From the NCBI GenBank assembly GCA_946008205.1, contig CAMGAZ010000007.1:1-15485 (forward strand): a stretch of 15,485 nt of DNA. Direction: 5' to 3'. This stretch comes from an uncultured Clostridium sp. (GTDB lineage: Bacteria; Bacillota; Clostridia; TANB77; CAG-508). This document shows positions 6,751 through 13,989 of the stretch, one piece after another. The notes below the pieces were generated by a model. That model saw nothing but the letters and a program-made list of their open reading frames with translations. It made no database searches and had not been told where the DNA came from. The translations under genes and the position numbers were made by a program. Position 1 is the stretch's first letter, and each line of letters begins with the position of its first letter.

Positions 6751-6787
6751 ATCGTCGTCCAAATTTTGCTTTGTAACGACGATTTAA
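6747..6787. terminator. Stem-loop between convergent genes, probable bidirectional terminator
   Basis: TTAAATCGTCG (6747-6757) is the exact complement of CGACGATTTAA (6777-6787), plus one more pair, with a 17-nt loop. It includes the stop codon of the small proline-rich protein and lies 6 bp from the end of minC. U-tracts are weak on both sides, so termination may be partial. Confidence 0.6.
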
Positions 6788-6793
6788 TCTCAT

Positions 6794-7411
6794 TTATTCA
6801 ATTATCATTTTTTCTTCTGAATTTATATAAGCATACGTTCTTCTTATATCTTCTAGGATTTCATTTCTTTCTCTTTCCTTAATAATATTTGCAATTCTTA
6901 GTTGAGGTGCTTCTATTGACGATGCTGCTATAATTGCTTCCTTATTTCCTTTTGCTCCAGCATGTGCTAGCCCTCTTAATATTCCTAGAACTATTATATT
7001 TTCTCCTGCTATTACTTCTGCCCCATCATTTACATCTCCAAGAATAACAAGACTACCTTCATATTCTACTTTCTGTCCAGATCTAACTGCTCCTCTATGG
7101 AATTTTGTCTCCGATGTTGCAATTTCTTTGTTATAAGTTCTCGTTATTCCATGTAACCCTAGAGTTCTTGGACTATCAAATTTTATTTTTACGTCCAAAT
7201 ATTTTTTTATTAATTCTTGTATTTCATCAATTTCTTTATTTTTTAGCACCTTGCCAGTAATGATAATTGGAGTTTTTTCGCTTTGATACAATTTTTTTAA
7301 CTCTGGAATTTTTTTCCTTAATGCATACATTATATCTTCATGAGAAAATTCTTCATTTATTTTTATTACTATATCTTCTTTCCTCAACTTTATACTTATA
7401 CAACTTTTCAT
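6794..7411 (-). CDS. minC: Septum site-determining protein MinC
   Basis: MinC blocks FtsZ ring assembly away from midcell, working with the membrane ATPase MinD. The 205-residue product has an N-terminal domain (about 1-100) and a C-terminal beta-helix with the family signature: VRSGQKVEYEGSLVILGDVN, then GAEVIAGENIIVLGILRGLAHAGA, then IAASSIEAPQLRIAN. The last segments carry the MinD-interaction face (RSGQ). An AAGGATG site overlaps the PBP2 stop codon 15 bp upstream, so it is the distal gene of the shape operon. In many clostridia minD follows minC; here a convergent operon follows, so minD must be elsewhere or missing. Confidence 0.93.
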   Translation of the reverse strand: MKSCISIKLRKEDIVIKINEEFSHEDIMYALRKKIPELKKLYQSEKTPIIITGKVLKNKEIDEIQELIKKYLDVKIKFDSPRTLGLHGITRTYNKEIATSETKFHRGAVRSGQKVEYEGSLVILGDVNDGAEVIAGENIIVLGILRGLAHAGAKGNKEAIIAASSIEAPQLRIANIIKERERNEILEDIRRTYAYINSEEKMIIE

Positions 7412-7426
7412 TTTTCTACATCCTTT

Positions 7427-9505
7427 TTAATTTATTATTTGTACCGTTGGAATAGCATTTGTGTCTTCCATAATTTGGTTTGTATTCATCCCAAAATACT
7501 GGGCAATGATATCCCTTGCTACTTCTGCAGTATAGCTTCCGTGTTCACCATTTCTTACAAATACAACAATGGCTATTTCTGGGTCATCAAAAGGAGCAAA
7601 TCCAACAAACCAAGCATTGGTTTTTCCTTCTATTCCAGTCTGTGCTGAACCAGTTTTTCCTCCTACTTCTATATTGAAATTCCTGAATGTTGAATAAGCT
7701 GTTCCTCCGGATTCACTGGTTACTCCTCTCATACCTTCTAATATCGCATTAATGTTTTCCTCTTTAAAAGTCATCTCTTCTGTGTTATCGGGAGTTAACC
7801 CTAATTTGTCATTTACGTAATTCTCATATTCATCACGTGGCACCTCACTGCCATCAGGTCTGACTATTGATTTAACTATTGTTACATCTAGTTTTTTCCC
7901 TCTGTTTGCAATCATTGCTACATATCTGGCCATTTGTAATGGTGTAAACGTATTATAACTTTGACCTATAGCTGCTGAAATTGTTTCTCCCGGATTCCAA
8001 ACTCTATTTTCTTGTTCTGCTATTTGGTTACTTGCCAGTACTCCTGATATCTCTCCTTTTAGTTCTATTCCAGTTTTATGTCCTAGTCCTAAATAATATG
8101 AATATTTTGATAAAGTATCAATACCAATTCTATCTCCTACTTCGTAAAAGAAATAGTTGCAAGAATGCTGTATTGCTTCCGAAACATTTAAGTAACCATG
8201 TCCACTAGTATTCCAGCATTTCCAGCTACTATTGTATTTTCTATATATTCCAGTGTCCCTTATTTTTTCTTTAGTTGTTATAGCCCCTGTTTCTAGTCCT
8301 GCAAGTGCCGTTACCATTTTATAAGTAGAACCTGGTGAATACATTGCTGAAATAGCTTTGTTTTCTAGTGGCTTAGTATCCCCATTTATATAATAATTCC
8401 ATGTGTTTGTATCAATCCCATTTACAAAAGCTGATGGATTATAATCTGGACAACTCGCCATAGCAAGCACCTCTCCAGTTTTTATGTTCAATACAACCGC
8501 TGCGCCCGCATCTGCAGAAAATCCCATATTTGCTATTTTATTTATGTTGTTTTTTAAAGCTTCTTCAGTTACTGCTTGAAGTTTAGAGTCTATAGTTAAT
8601 ATTATATCTGAGCCAGATACAGCCTCTTCTGATACATGTTCATCTGTTATAGTACCATCAACATTCATATCTATCTGTTTTACGCCATTTTTTCCTTTTA
8701 GGTATTTTTCAAATACATATTCTATTCCTGCTTTGCCCATTATGTCGTTAGGATTATATGTGTCTTCGTTTCCTTCTAATTCACTGCTTTCTATCTTACC
8801 GATTTGTCCAATTATATGTGACGCAGTATTACCCAACGGATAAATTCTTGTTGATTTTTCGGTAACTTCTACTCCTGGAAATTCCGAATTTCTTTCTTTT
8901 ATTTGGAGTAGGCTTTCCCTGCTTATGTTGCTCGCTATATCTATATACTTCGTATTACTGTATCCTTTATAGGAAATCTCGTATCTTATTGCTAATATTT
9001 TTCTTGCGTCGTCCAAATTTTCTGTTGTTATTTCATATTTATCTTTAAAATAATTAAACGCCTCTTCAGCAGTTGCATCTTCATCTATATTATTGGCTTT
9101 TTTCCATTTCTTTTGACTAGCTTCTTCTTCTAATTTAAATCTATAAGGATTAACATCTATAAGAAAATTATCCACATATGAGTCACCATTTGTTGATAGT
9201 ATATTTAGTAATTTTAATATCGTGTTGTTTAATGTTTCATTATTAACTTTCGTTTTATACAAAACTACCGAATACTGGGCATCAACAGTAGCAAGAATCG
9301 TTCCCGAACTATCTTTTATGTCTCCCCTATCTGCCTCAAGCATGCTCTCTCTTGTCAATTTCGTATTTGATGTTTCTCTGTATTCTTCCCCATGTATAAT
9401 TTGAAGATTAAATAATTGTACTAATAAAACTATTCCTATTATATATACTAATATAGTTATTATATTATATCTAATTCTATCATTTTTGCCTTTTACTTTT
9501 CCCAA
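7427..9505 (-). CDS. mrdA: Penicillin-binding protein 2, elongasome transpeptidase
   Basis: The 692-residue protein cross-links new peptidoglycan in the side wall with the MreBCD/RodA complex. It has a cytosolic N-terminus, one membrane anchor (about residues 14-32), a dimerisation/pedestal domain, and the transpeptidase domain with all three active-site motifs: S393-x-x-K396 in PGSTYKM, S448-x-N450 in HSCNYF, and K617-T-G in GGKTGSAQT. Length and the acidic insertion around residues 120-175 fit clostridial class B PBP2. The start is a TTG at 9505-9503 with an AAGGTGAG ribosome-binding site just upstream; no in-frame ATG precedes the membrane anchor. It follows mreD by 29 bp. The gene is intact although mreB and mreD upstream are broken. 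Confidence 0.93.
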   Translation of the reverse strand: MGKVKGKNDRIRYNIITILVYIIGIVLLVQLFNLQIIHGEEYRETSNTKLTRESMLEADRGDIKDSSGTILATVDAQYSVVLYKTKVNNETLNNTILKLLNILSTNGDSYVDNFLIDVNPYRFKLEEEASQKKWKKANNIDEDATAEEAFNYFKDKYEITTENLDDARKILAIRYEISYKGYSNTKYIDIASNISRESLLQIKERNSEFPGVEVTEKSTRIYPLGNTASHIIGQIGKIESSELEGNEDTYNPNDIMGKAGIEYVFEKYLKGKNGVKQIDMNVDGTITDEHVSEEAVSGSDIILTIDSKLQAVTEEALKNNINKIANMGFSADAGAAVVLNIKTGEVLAMASCPDYNPSAFVNGIDTNTWNYYINGDTKPLENKAISAMYSPGSTYKMVTALAGLETGAITTKEKIRDTGIYRKYNSSWKCWNTSGHGYLNVSEAIQHSCNYFFYEVGDRIGIDTLSKYSYYLGLGHKTGIELKGEISGVLASNQIAEQENRVWNPGETISAAIGQSYNTFTPLQMARYVAMIANRGKKLDVTIVKSIVRPDGSEVPRDEYENYVNDKLGLTPDNTEEMTFKEENINAILEGMRGVTSESGGTAYSTFRNFNIEVGGKTGSAQTGIEGKTNAWFVGFAPFDDPEIAIVVFVRNGEHGSYTAEVARDIIAQYFGMNTNQIMEDTNAIPTVQIIN

Positions 9506-9534
9506 TTACTCACCTTCTTTTATCTTAATTATTG

Positions 9535-10069
9535 TTAAAAATATCTTGTTAAAATAAACTTATCATCAAATAAATTTTCTACATAGTATCCCGCTTTTTT
9601 GATTATTGGATAAATTATTATTGTTATTAATGTGTTAAATAAAATTTCCACGGCTAGAATTTTTGAAAAAGCAAATACTTCTATTGTTCCACCTGTTCTT
9701 AGCATTGTTAATACATATACTGCTATTTCATATATAGCCGTTGTTACTATAACCATAAACATTACGATGAATCTACTATCTTTAGAAAAATTCTTACTTA
9801 ATATTTCTCCCAATATTCCTATTATTCCTAGCACTAGTGCCGATATTCCAACAGTTTTTCCCAACACTATATCTATATAAAGTCCAAATGCAATTCCAAA
9901 TACTAAACCGAAGTTTTCGTTTCATAAATAGTCCAATAAATAAAACTAAAATAACATATAAATTCGGCATAATCCCTGCAATGTTAAACCATGTAAAAAA
10001 ATTTGATTGTAGGAAGTATATTAGAAAAAACGTTAGTATTATAGAAATTATTGTAACTGTTTTTTTCAT
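9535..10069 (-). pseudogene. mreD: Rod shape-determining protein MreD, one-base frameshift
   Basis: MreD is a small polytopic membrane partner of MreC and PBP2. The N-terminal part reads MKKTVTIISI..., with LQSNFFTWFNIAGIMPNLYV and ILVLFIGLFMKRK. After the AAAA run at 9914-9917 (minus strand) the frame gives nonsense, while the other frame continues with GLVFGIAFGLYIDIVLGKTVG and ISALVLGIIGILGEIL to the end. Removing one base from the run restores a typical MreD of about 177 residues with hydrophobic segments throughout. The homopolymer location makes a sequencing error quite possible. The start has an AAGGAT ribosome-binding site. It lies between mreC and mrdA in the standard order. Confidence 0.85.
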
Positions 10070-10086
10070 TCTATCCTTTTTCCTTT

Positions 10087-10902
10087 CTAGTTTGTAATGA
10101 CTAAAACAGCTTCTAATTTATCAAAATTAACAGCTGGCTCAATAAGAATATATCTGTTGGTTAAATTTTTCGTGTCTACTATTTGTTTTACCGTTCCAAT
10201 TGTTATTCCCTTTGGGTATATCCCGCCTAGTCCTGAAGTTTCTACTTTGTCTCCTTCTAGCAATGTTGCAGTTGTTGGGATATATGTTCCTTTTAGCATA
10301 TTTGTATTTTCAAGGTTCCCCTTTACAATAACAGAATCTCTAGCAGTTCCAACTATACTACTAACTGCACTTGAAGTATCTAGCAATGTCTGCACCTTAG
10401 CGGTAGTCCCTGTTACAGAAATAACATGTCCAACTAATCCTTCGTCTGCAATTGCAGGCATTCCAACCTTAATTCCGTCATTCTCGCCAATATTTATAAC
10501 TATGATATTACTATAGTTGCTTGTATTTTTGTTTATTACATATCCAGGGATAGTAGTATATTCTGTATACTTATCTTTTAAATTAACATATTCTTTTAAT
10601 GTTTCATTTTCTGATTTAATTATTTCTAATTCTCTCAAAGATTTTTCCAACTCACTGTTGCGTTCCTTTAAGCTTTTATTTTCTTCTTTTAATGTTGCCA
10701 TATCTGAAAAAAATGTATTATTTCCAGTAAATTTATTTCTTAAGTAAGTTAAGCCATTCTTATCTGACATTACATAAGAACTTAAATCTACACCTATATG
10801 ATAAAAATCCTCTATTTTTATATTTGAAATAAATACGATAGTAATCAATATGATAACAGTAATTAATATTCCTATTATTCCTGTTTTTTTGCTTTTATAC
10901 AT
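10087..10902 (-). CDS. mreC: Rod shape-determining protein MreC
   Basis: MreC is a bitopic scaffold on the outer face of the membrane that links MreB and MreD to PBP2. The 271-residue product has a single N-terminal membrane helix (about residues 8-26), a coiled coil (about 66-105, MATLKEENKSLKERNSELEK and following), and the beta-rich C-terminal domains with GYVINKNTSNYSNIIVINIG, GMPAIADEGLVGHV, TLLDTSSAVSSIV and GLGGIYPKGITIGTV, all typical of the family. It is intact. The ATG has only a weak AGGA site 8 nt upstream; a better AAAGGAAG lies further up, separated by a hairpin (10914-10935). Confidence 0.92.
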   Translation of the reverse strand: MYKSKKTGIIGILITVIILITIVFISNIKIEDFYHIGVDLSSYVMSDKNGLTYLRNKFTGNNTFFSDMATLKEENKSLKERNSELEKSLRELEIIKSENETLKEYVNLKDKYTEYTTIPGYVINKNTSNYSNIIVINIGENDGIKVGMPAIADEGLVGHVISVTGTTAKVQTLLDTSSAVSSIVGTARDSVIVKGNLENTNMLKGTYIPTTATLLEGDKVETSGLGGIYPKGITIGTVKQIVDTKNLTNRYILIEPAVNFDKLEAVLVITN

Positions 10903-10913
10903 CTACTAGTCCT

Positions 10914-10935
10914 ATGTTAGAATATGCTCTAACAT
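10914..10935 (-). promoter_or_regulatory. Hairpin between mreB and mreC, over a seven-codon ORF
   Basis: ATGTTAGA and TCTAACAT form a perfect 8-bp stem with a 6-nt loop, 11 nt before the mreC ATG. Upstream is AAAGGAAG, and the hairpin itself spells ATG TTA GAG CAT ATT CTA ACA TAG (MLEHILT). Either the hairpin brings the strong upstream SD close to the mreC start or the mini-ORF tunes mreC translation. Both readings are inference. Confidence 0.4.
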
Positions 10936-10966
10936 CTTCCTTTCTTAAAAACTTGATATTGCAATT

Positions 10967-11995
10967 TTACCTTCTTTTATTTCTTATTAATGCTGTTCTA
11001 AGTTTGTCCATATCTTCAATAGTCTTCCCTGTTCCATTTACGACGCAGTCTAAAGGTCTATCGGCTATATATACAGGAATTTCTGTTTTTTGTGATATAA
11101 GGGTATCTATTCCTTTTATTAAAGCTCCTCCGCCGGTTAACACAATTCCTCTTTCCACGATATCTGAAGCAAGTTCTGGTGGAGTTTTTTCTAATGTTGC
11201 TTTAACCAAATCTATAATTTTTTCTATTGATGGTTGCATAGCTTCTTGAATTTGCTCTGAAGTAACTATTTTATTTTCTGGAAGTCCCGTAGTTAATTCT
11301 CTTCCTCTTATTTCCATAGTTTTTTGTGTAACTAAAGGAATAGCACATCCTAGTTCTAATTTTACTTGCTCTGCTGTAGTTTCTCCAACAGCTAAATTCA
11401 AATTATTTTTTATATAATTTATAATCTCCTCATCCATTATATCTCCGGCAATTTTTATTGAGTCACTTACAACAATTCCGCCTAGAGAAATTACTGCTAC
11501 TTCTGTTGTTCCTCCTCCTATGTCAACAACCATATTTCCAGTTGGTTCTGCCACATCCATTCCTGAACCAATAGCCGCTGCCATTTGTTCTTATATAAAA
11601 TATAGATCTCTTGCTCCTGCTTGAGATACTGCTTCTTCAACCGCTCTTTCTTCTACCTCAGTAATTCCTGATGGTACTCCAACTACAACTCTTGGTCTTC
11701 CTGCATTATACCTCTTACATACTTTTGTAATTATATTTTTTATCATTAATTGAGCAGCAGTAAAATCTGCAATTACACCATCTTTCATAGGTCTTACAGC
11801 CCTAATTTGTTCTGGAGTTCTGCCCAACATTTCCTTGGCCTCATGTCCGATAGCTACAATTTGATTCGTTTGTCTATTTATTGCAACAACAGAAGGCTCA
11901 TTTAATACAATTCCCTTTCCTTTTATTGTTAGTAAAATATTTGATGTACCCAAATCCATACCTATATCTTTTGATCCTAAAGTAAAAAAGCTCAT
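10967..11995 (-). pseudogene. mreB: Rod shape-determining protein MreB, interrupted by an in-frame TAA
   Basis: MreB is the actin-like filament that steers side-wall synthesis. The full frame is 343 codons (342 sense positions counting the stop position). Seen are IGMDLGTSN near residue 11, RPMKDGVIADF, GVPSGITEVEERAV, DIGGGTTEVAVISLGG and GIVLTGGGALIKG: all nucleotide-binding loops. Codon 135 (11593-11591) is TAA, and codon 137 is CAA, where homologues have EEPMAAAIG; here the text reads YFI-stop-E-Q-MAAAIG. The frame is unchanged, so two point changes (GAA to TAA and CCA to CAA) explain it. ATG codon 138 lies six bases after the stop and could allow re-initiation, giving two polypeptides. 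The lost motif is near the ATP-hydrolysis site. The start ATG has GGGAGG about 13 nt upstream, overlapping the radC end. Confidence 0.88.
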
Positions 11996-11999
11996 CGTT

Positions 12000-12689
12000 T
12001 TATCTTATCCTCCCTATTGAAAATATACTTATATATTTTTGATTTCCTATCACTATATGGTCTAATAACTCTATGCCTAATAACGCAGATGCTTTATATA
12101 TTCGTTTTGTAAATTCTATATCTTCTTTGCTTGGTGTTGGATCTCCACTCGGATGATTATGTACCAAGATAATCTTTGGTGCTCCCATCTTTATTGGTTC
12201 TGCTAATATGTCTTTAGGTTCTATAACAGCTGAATTAGTTCCTCCATATGAAACATTTAAAATTTTTAACAACACGTTTTTTGTGTTTAATACTAAGGTT
12301 TTTACTATTTCTCTCTTTTCATATTTCATTTCGTTCATTAATAAATTTGCCACATTTTCTGCTGTTCTTATCTTTATTTGTTCTCCATCTATCGGTCTTG
12401 CCATTCTTTTATTTAATTCACAAACAGCTTGTATTTGGATAGCTTTCACTTTACCTATTCCTTTAATTTTTGTAAGTTCCTTTATAGATACATTTTGCAA
12501 AAATTGTATATTTTCTTTGTACGTGCTCTCGATAGATAATATTTCTTGAGCTAATTCAACCGATGTTTTTTCTTTAGTTCCTGTCTTTATTATTATAGCT
12601 AACAATTCTGAATTTGATAGGTTTTCAATCCCATACATTTGTGCTTTTTCGTATGGTCTTTCTAACTTTGGTAGTTTTTTTATTGTCAA
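12000..12689 (-). CDS. radC: RadC-family JAMM/MPN+ protein
   Basis: The 229-residue product has a helix-hairpin-helix-like segment (LTKIKGIGKVKAIQIQAVCEL, about residues 73-93) followed by the JAB/MPN domain. The metal-binding signature is complete: H177-N-H179, then S187-x-x-D190 in HNHPSGDPTPSKED. The name comes from DNA repair, but the original phenotype is not due to this gene and the cellular role is still unclear; a metal-dependent hydrolase is the structural prediction. Its stop codon is just before the mreB ATG. Being upstream of mreB is common in Firmicutes. The ATG (12689) follows a run with AGGATTG, an acceptable SD. Confidence 0.92.
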   Translation of the reverse strand: MTIKKLPKLERPYEKAQMYGIENLSNSELLAIIIKTGTKEKTSVELAQEILSIESTYKENIQFLQNVSIKELTKIKGIGKVKAIQIQAVCELNKRMARPIDGEQIKIRTAENVANLLMNEMKYEKREIVKTLVLNTKNVLLKILNVSYGGTNSAVIEPKDILAEPIKMGAPKIILVHNHPSGDPTPSKEDIEFTKRIYKASALLGIELLDHIVIGNQKYISIFSIGRIR

Positions 12690-12718
12690 GTAAACAATCC
12701 TTTCTACCTCTATTTTAT

Positions 12719-12979
12719 TTACATCGCCTTTCTATATATGAATATAGAAATAATGACTCCTAATATACTTGCTATATTTATTTTAAACATCATTGCAAAA
12801 GTTAACTTTATAACTCCCAAATCTAATATCAAAGGAGAATCTAAAGATAGCCCAAATTCTTGTCCATAAGACAACCACCATAAAAAGTCTACGCCTTGTG
12901 TTAGTTGTCCAATTAATCCCCCTATTACTAGTCCTGCTAAAATAAATAGTATACAAATCCATGCATTTTTATTCTTCAT
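12719..12979 (-). CDS. DUF4321 small membrane protein
   Basis: The 86-residue protein has two predicted membrane helices: residues 7-27 (ICILFILAGLVIGGLIGQL) and the C-terminal segment (MMFKINIASILGVIISIFIY). Between them is the DUF4321-like piece WWLSYGQEFGLSLDSP followed by LILDLGVIKLTF. Function is unknown; it is found ahead of radC/mreB in many clostridia. The ATG has GGAGG seven nucleotides upstream. It is the first gene of the shape operon and is preceded by the promoter at 13072-13100. Confidence 0.85.
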   Translation of the reverse strand: MKNKNAWICILFILAGLVIGGLIGQLTQGVDFLWWLSYGQEFGLSLDSPLILDLGVIKLTFAMMFKINIASILGVIISIFIYRKAM

Positions 12980-13026
12980 TTTTTATCCTCCGTTTATACC
13001 ATTATTGCAAATTTTCTGTGCATAAT

Positions 13027-13040
13027 TTTCCTTACGGAAA
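13027..13040 (-). promoter_or_regulatory. Small GUAA-loop hairpin in the leader of the shape operon
   Basis: On the minus strand TTTCC-GTAA-GGAAA is a 5-bp stem closed by a GNRA-type tetraloop, within the roughly 85-nt leader between the promoter and the DUF4321 start. It may be a stability element. It is short, so chance is possible. Confidence 0.3.
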
Positions 13041-13071
13041 TATAATTTTACAGTTTGATTTTACAATCTGT

Positions 13072-13100
13072 ATTATATATTGAAAACAACTTTTTTTCAA
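13072..13100 (-). promoter_or_regulatory. Near-consensus sigma-A promoter of the DUF4321-radC-mreBCD-mrdA-minC operon
   Basis: On the minus strand TTGAAA (13095-13100) and TATAAT (13072-13077) are spaced by exactly 17 bp. Expected start is near 13065. No other promoter was noticed inside the operon, and intergenic gaps are short (4-64 bp), so this one probably drives all seven genes. Confidence 0.8.
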
Positions 13101-13177
13101 TACTTATAGTTAAATATATTTTTTCGTTTTCGCCAAATTTCGCTTTATTTTTTACTTTTCATGTGATATATTACCTA

Positions 13178-13206
13178 TTACATTTTTACAAGTATTGTAA
13201 TATAAT
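13178..13206 (+). promoter_or_regulatory. Promoter of mecA with a palindrome in the spacer
   Basis: TTACAT (13178-13183) and TATAAT (13201-13206) have a 17-bp spacer. A second TATAAT at 13261-13266, nearer the gene, lacks a good -35 and may be a secondary start. The promoter is divergent from that of the shape operon, about 80 bp away. Confidence 0.6.
13186..13200. promoter_or_regulatory. 15-bp palindrome TTACAAgtaTTGTAA, possible operator
   Basis: Two perfect 6-bp arms separated by three bases lie between the -35 and -10 of the mecA promoter, the classic place for a repressor site. The motif does not match a regulator I can name with confidence. Confidence 0.4.
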
Positions 13207-13293
13207 ATATAAACATTGTATTTCCATATTTTGTTCATTTAAATACTTGATTTTTAGTAGTATAATATAAGTATATATCCTAGGAGGTAAGCA

Positions 13294-13923
13294 ATGAAGT
13301 TTGAGAAAGTAAACAACGATAAAATAAAAATCACACTAAGCAGTGCCGATCTTGAGGCTAATGATATTGATTTCCATTCTTTTATGTCCAATTCTAATGA
13401 AACACAATCTTTATTTTTAGCTGTATTGGATAAGGCGGAAAGAGATTATGGGTTTTCTACAAATAATTATCAGCTAAAAGTTGAAACTTTAGCTCTTGAC
13501 AATGGAAGCTTTATTTTGACTATTACAAGAAGTCGTGTTTCCAACACAGTCGAAAATAATATTCAAAAAAGGAAATTTGAAGTTTCTAGGAAAATTCCTA
13601 GCTTGACCTCGGCTTCACTAATTTATAAATTTAACTCTTTCGAAGACTTCTGCGATTTTATCGAATTCTTAGAATCTTCTGAGTTGACAGATATTGATAA
13701 GGTTTCAAAAACCTCTATGTTATATTGTTATAATTCATATTATTATTTAATATTTAATAATATTAATGTAAAATATCCATATCTTAAATCTATATATTCC
13801 GCAATAACAGAATTTGCTACATATGTTAACTATTCTGACGCTTTAGCTGCAAAATTGCATGAATCTGCGACATTACTTATAAAAGATAATGTAATAAAAG
13901 TAAGTGCAAAATACTTTTTATAA
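13294..13923 (+). CDS. mecA: Adaptor protein MecA (ClpC adaptor)
   Basis: MecA-type adaptors load proteins onto the ClpC-ClpP protease and drive ClpC hexamer assembly. The 209-residue product shows the bipartite layout: an N-terminal substrate-binding part (MKFEKVNNDKIKITLSSADL, DIDFHSFM, FLAVLDKAERDYGF, about residues 1-85), a variable charged linker (about 85-105), and a C-terminal ClpC-binding part (about 105-209) with FNSFEDFCDFIEFL, SMLYCYNSYYYLIF and EFATYVNYSDALAAKLHE. The start ATG is five bases after a perfect AGGAGGT. It is monocistronic: divergent from the shape operon and closed by the hairpin at 13929-13969. It is unrelated to the methicillin-resistance gene of the same name. Confidence 0.88.
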   Translation: MKFEKVNNDKIKITLSSADLEANDIDFHSFMSNSNETQSLFLAVLDKAERDYGFSTNNYQLKVETLALDNGSFILTITRSRVSNTVENNIQKRKFEVSRKIPSLTSASLIYKFNSFEDFCDFIEFLESSELTDIDKVSKTSMLYCYNSYYYLIFNNINVKYPYLKSIYSAITEFATYVNYSDALAAKLHESATLLIKDNVIKVSAKYFL

Positions 13924-13928
13924 AGCAA

Positions 13929-13969
13929 AAAATAACTTTAACTTCTATAATGAAGATTAAAGTTATTTT
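13929..13969. terminator. Bidirectional terminator between mecA and the M23 gene
   Basis: AAAATAACTTTAA (13929-13941) pairs with TTAAAGTTATTTT (13957-13969). The stem continues as CTTC/GAAG around a TATAAT loop with one bulged A. A-rich and T-rich flanks occur on the two sides (AAAA before, ATTTTTA after), suiting termination in both directions between convergent genes. Confidence 0.82.
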
Positions 13970-13989
13970 ATTTTTAATATTCCCATATA

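Noticed and set aside
10097..10516. Plus-strand open frame of 139 codons inside mreC
   Set aside because: It is antisense to an intact, recognisable mreC, has no ribosome-binding site and resembles no known protein.
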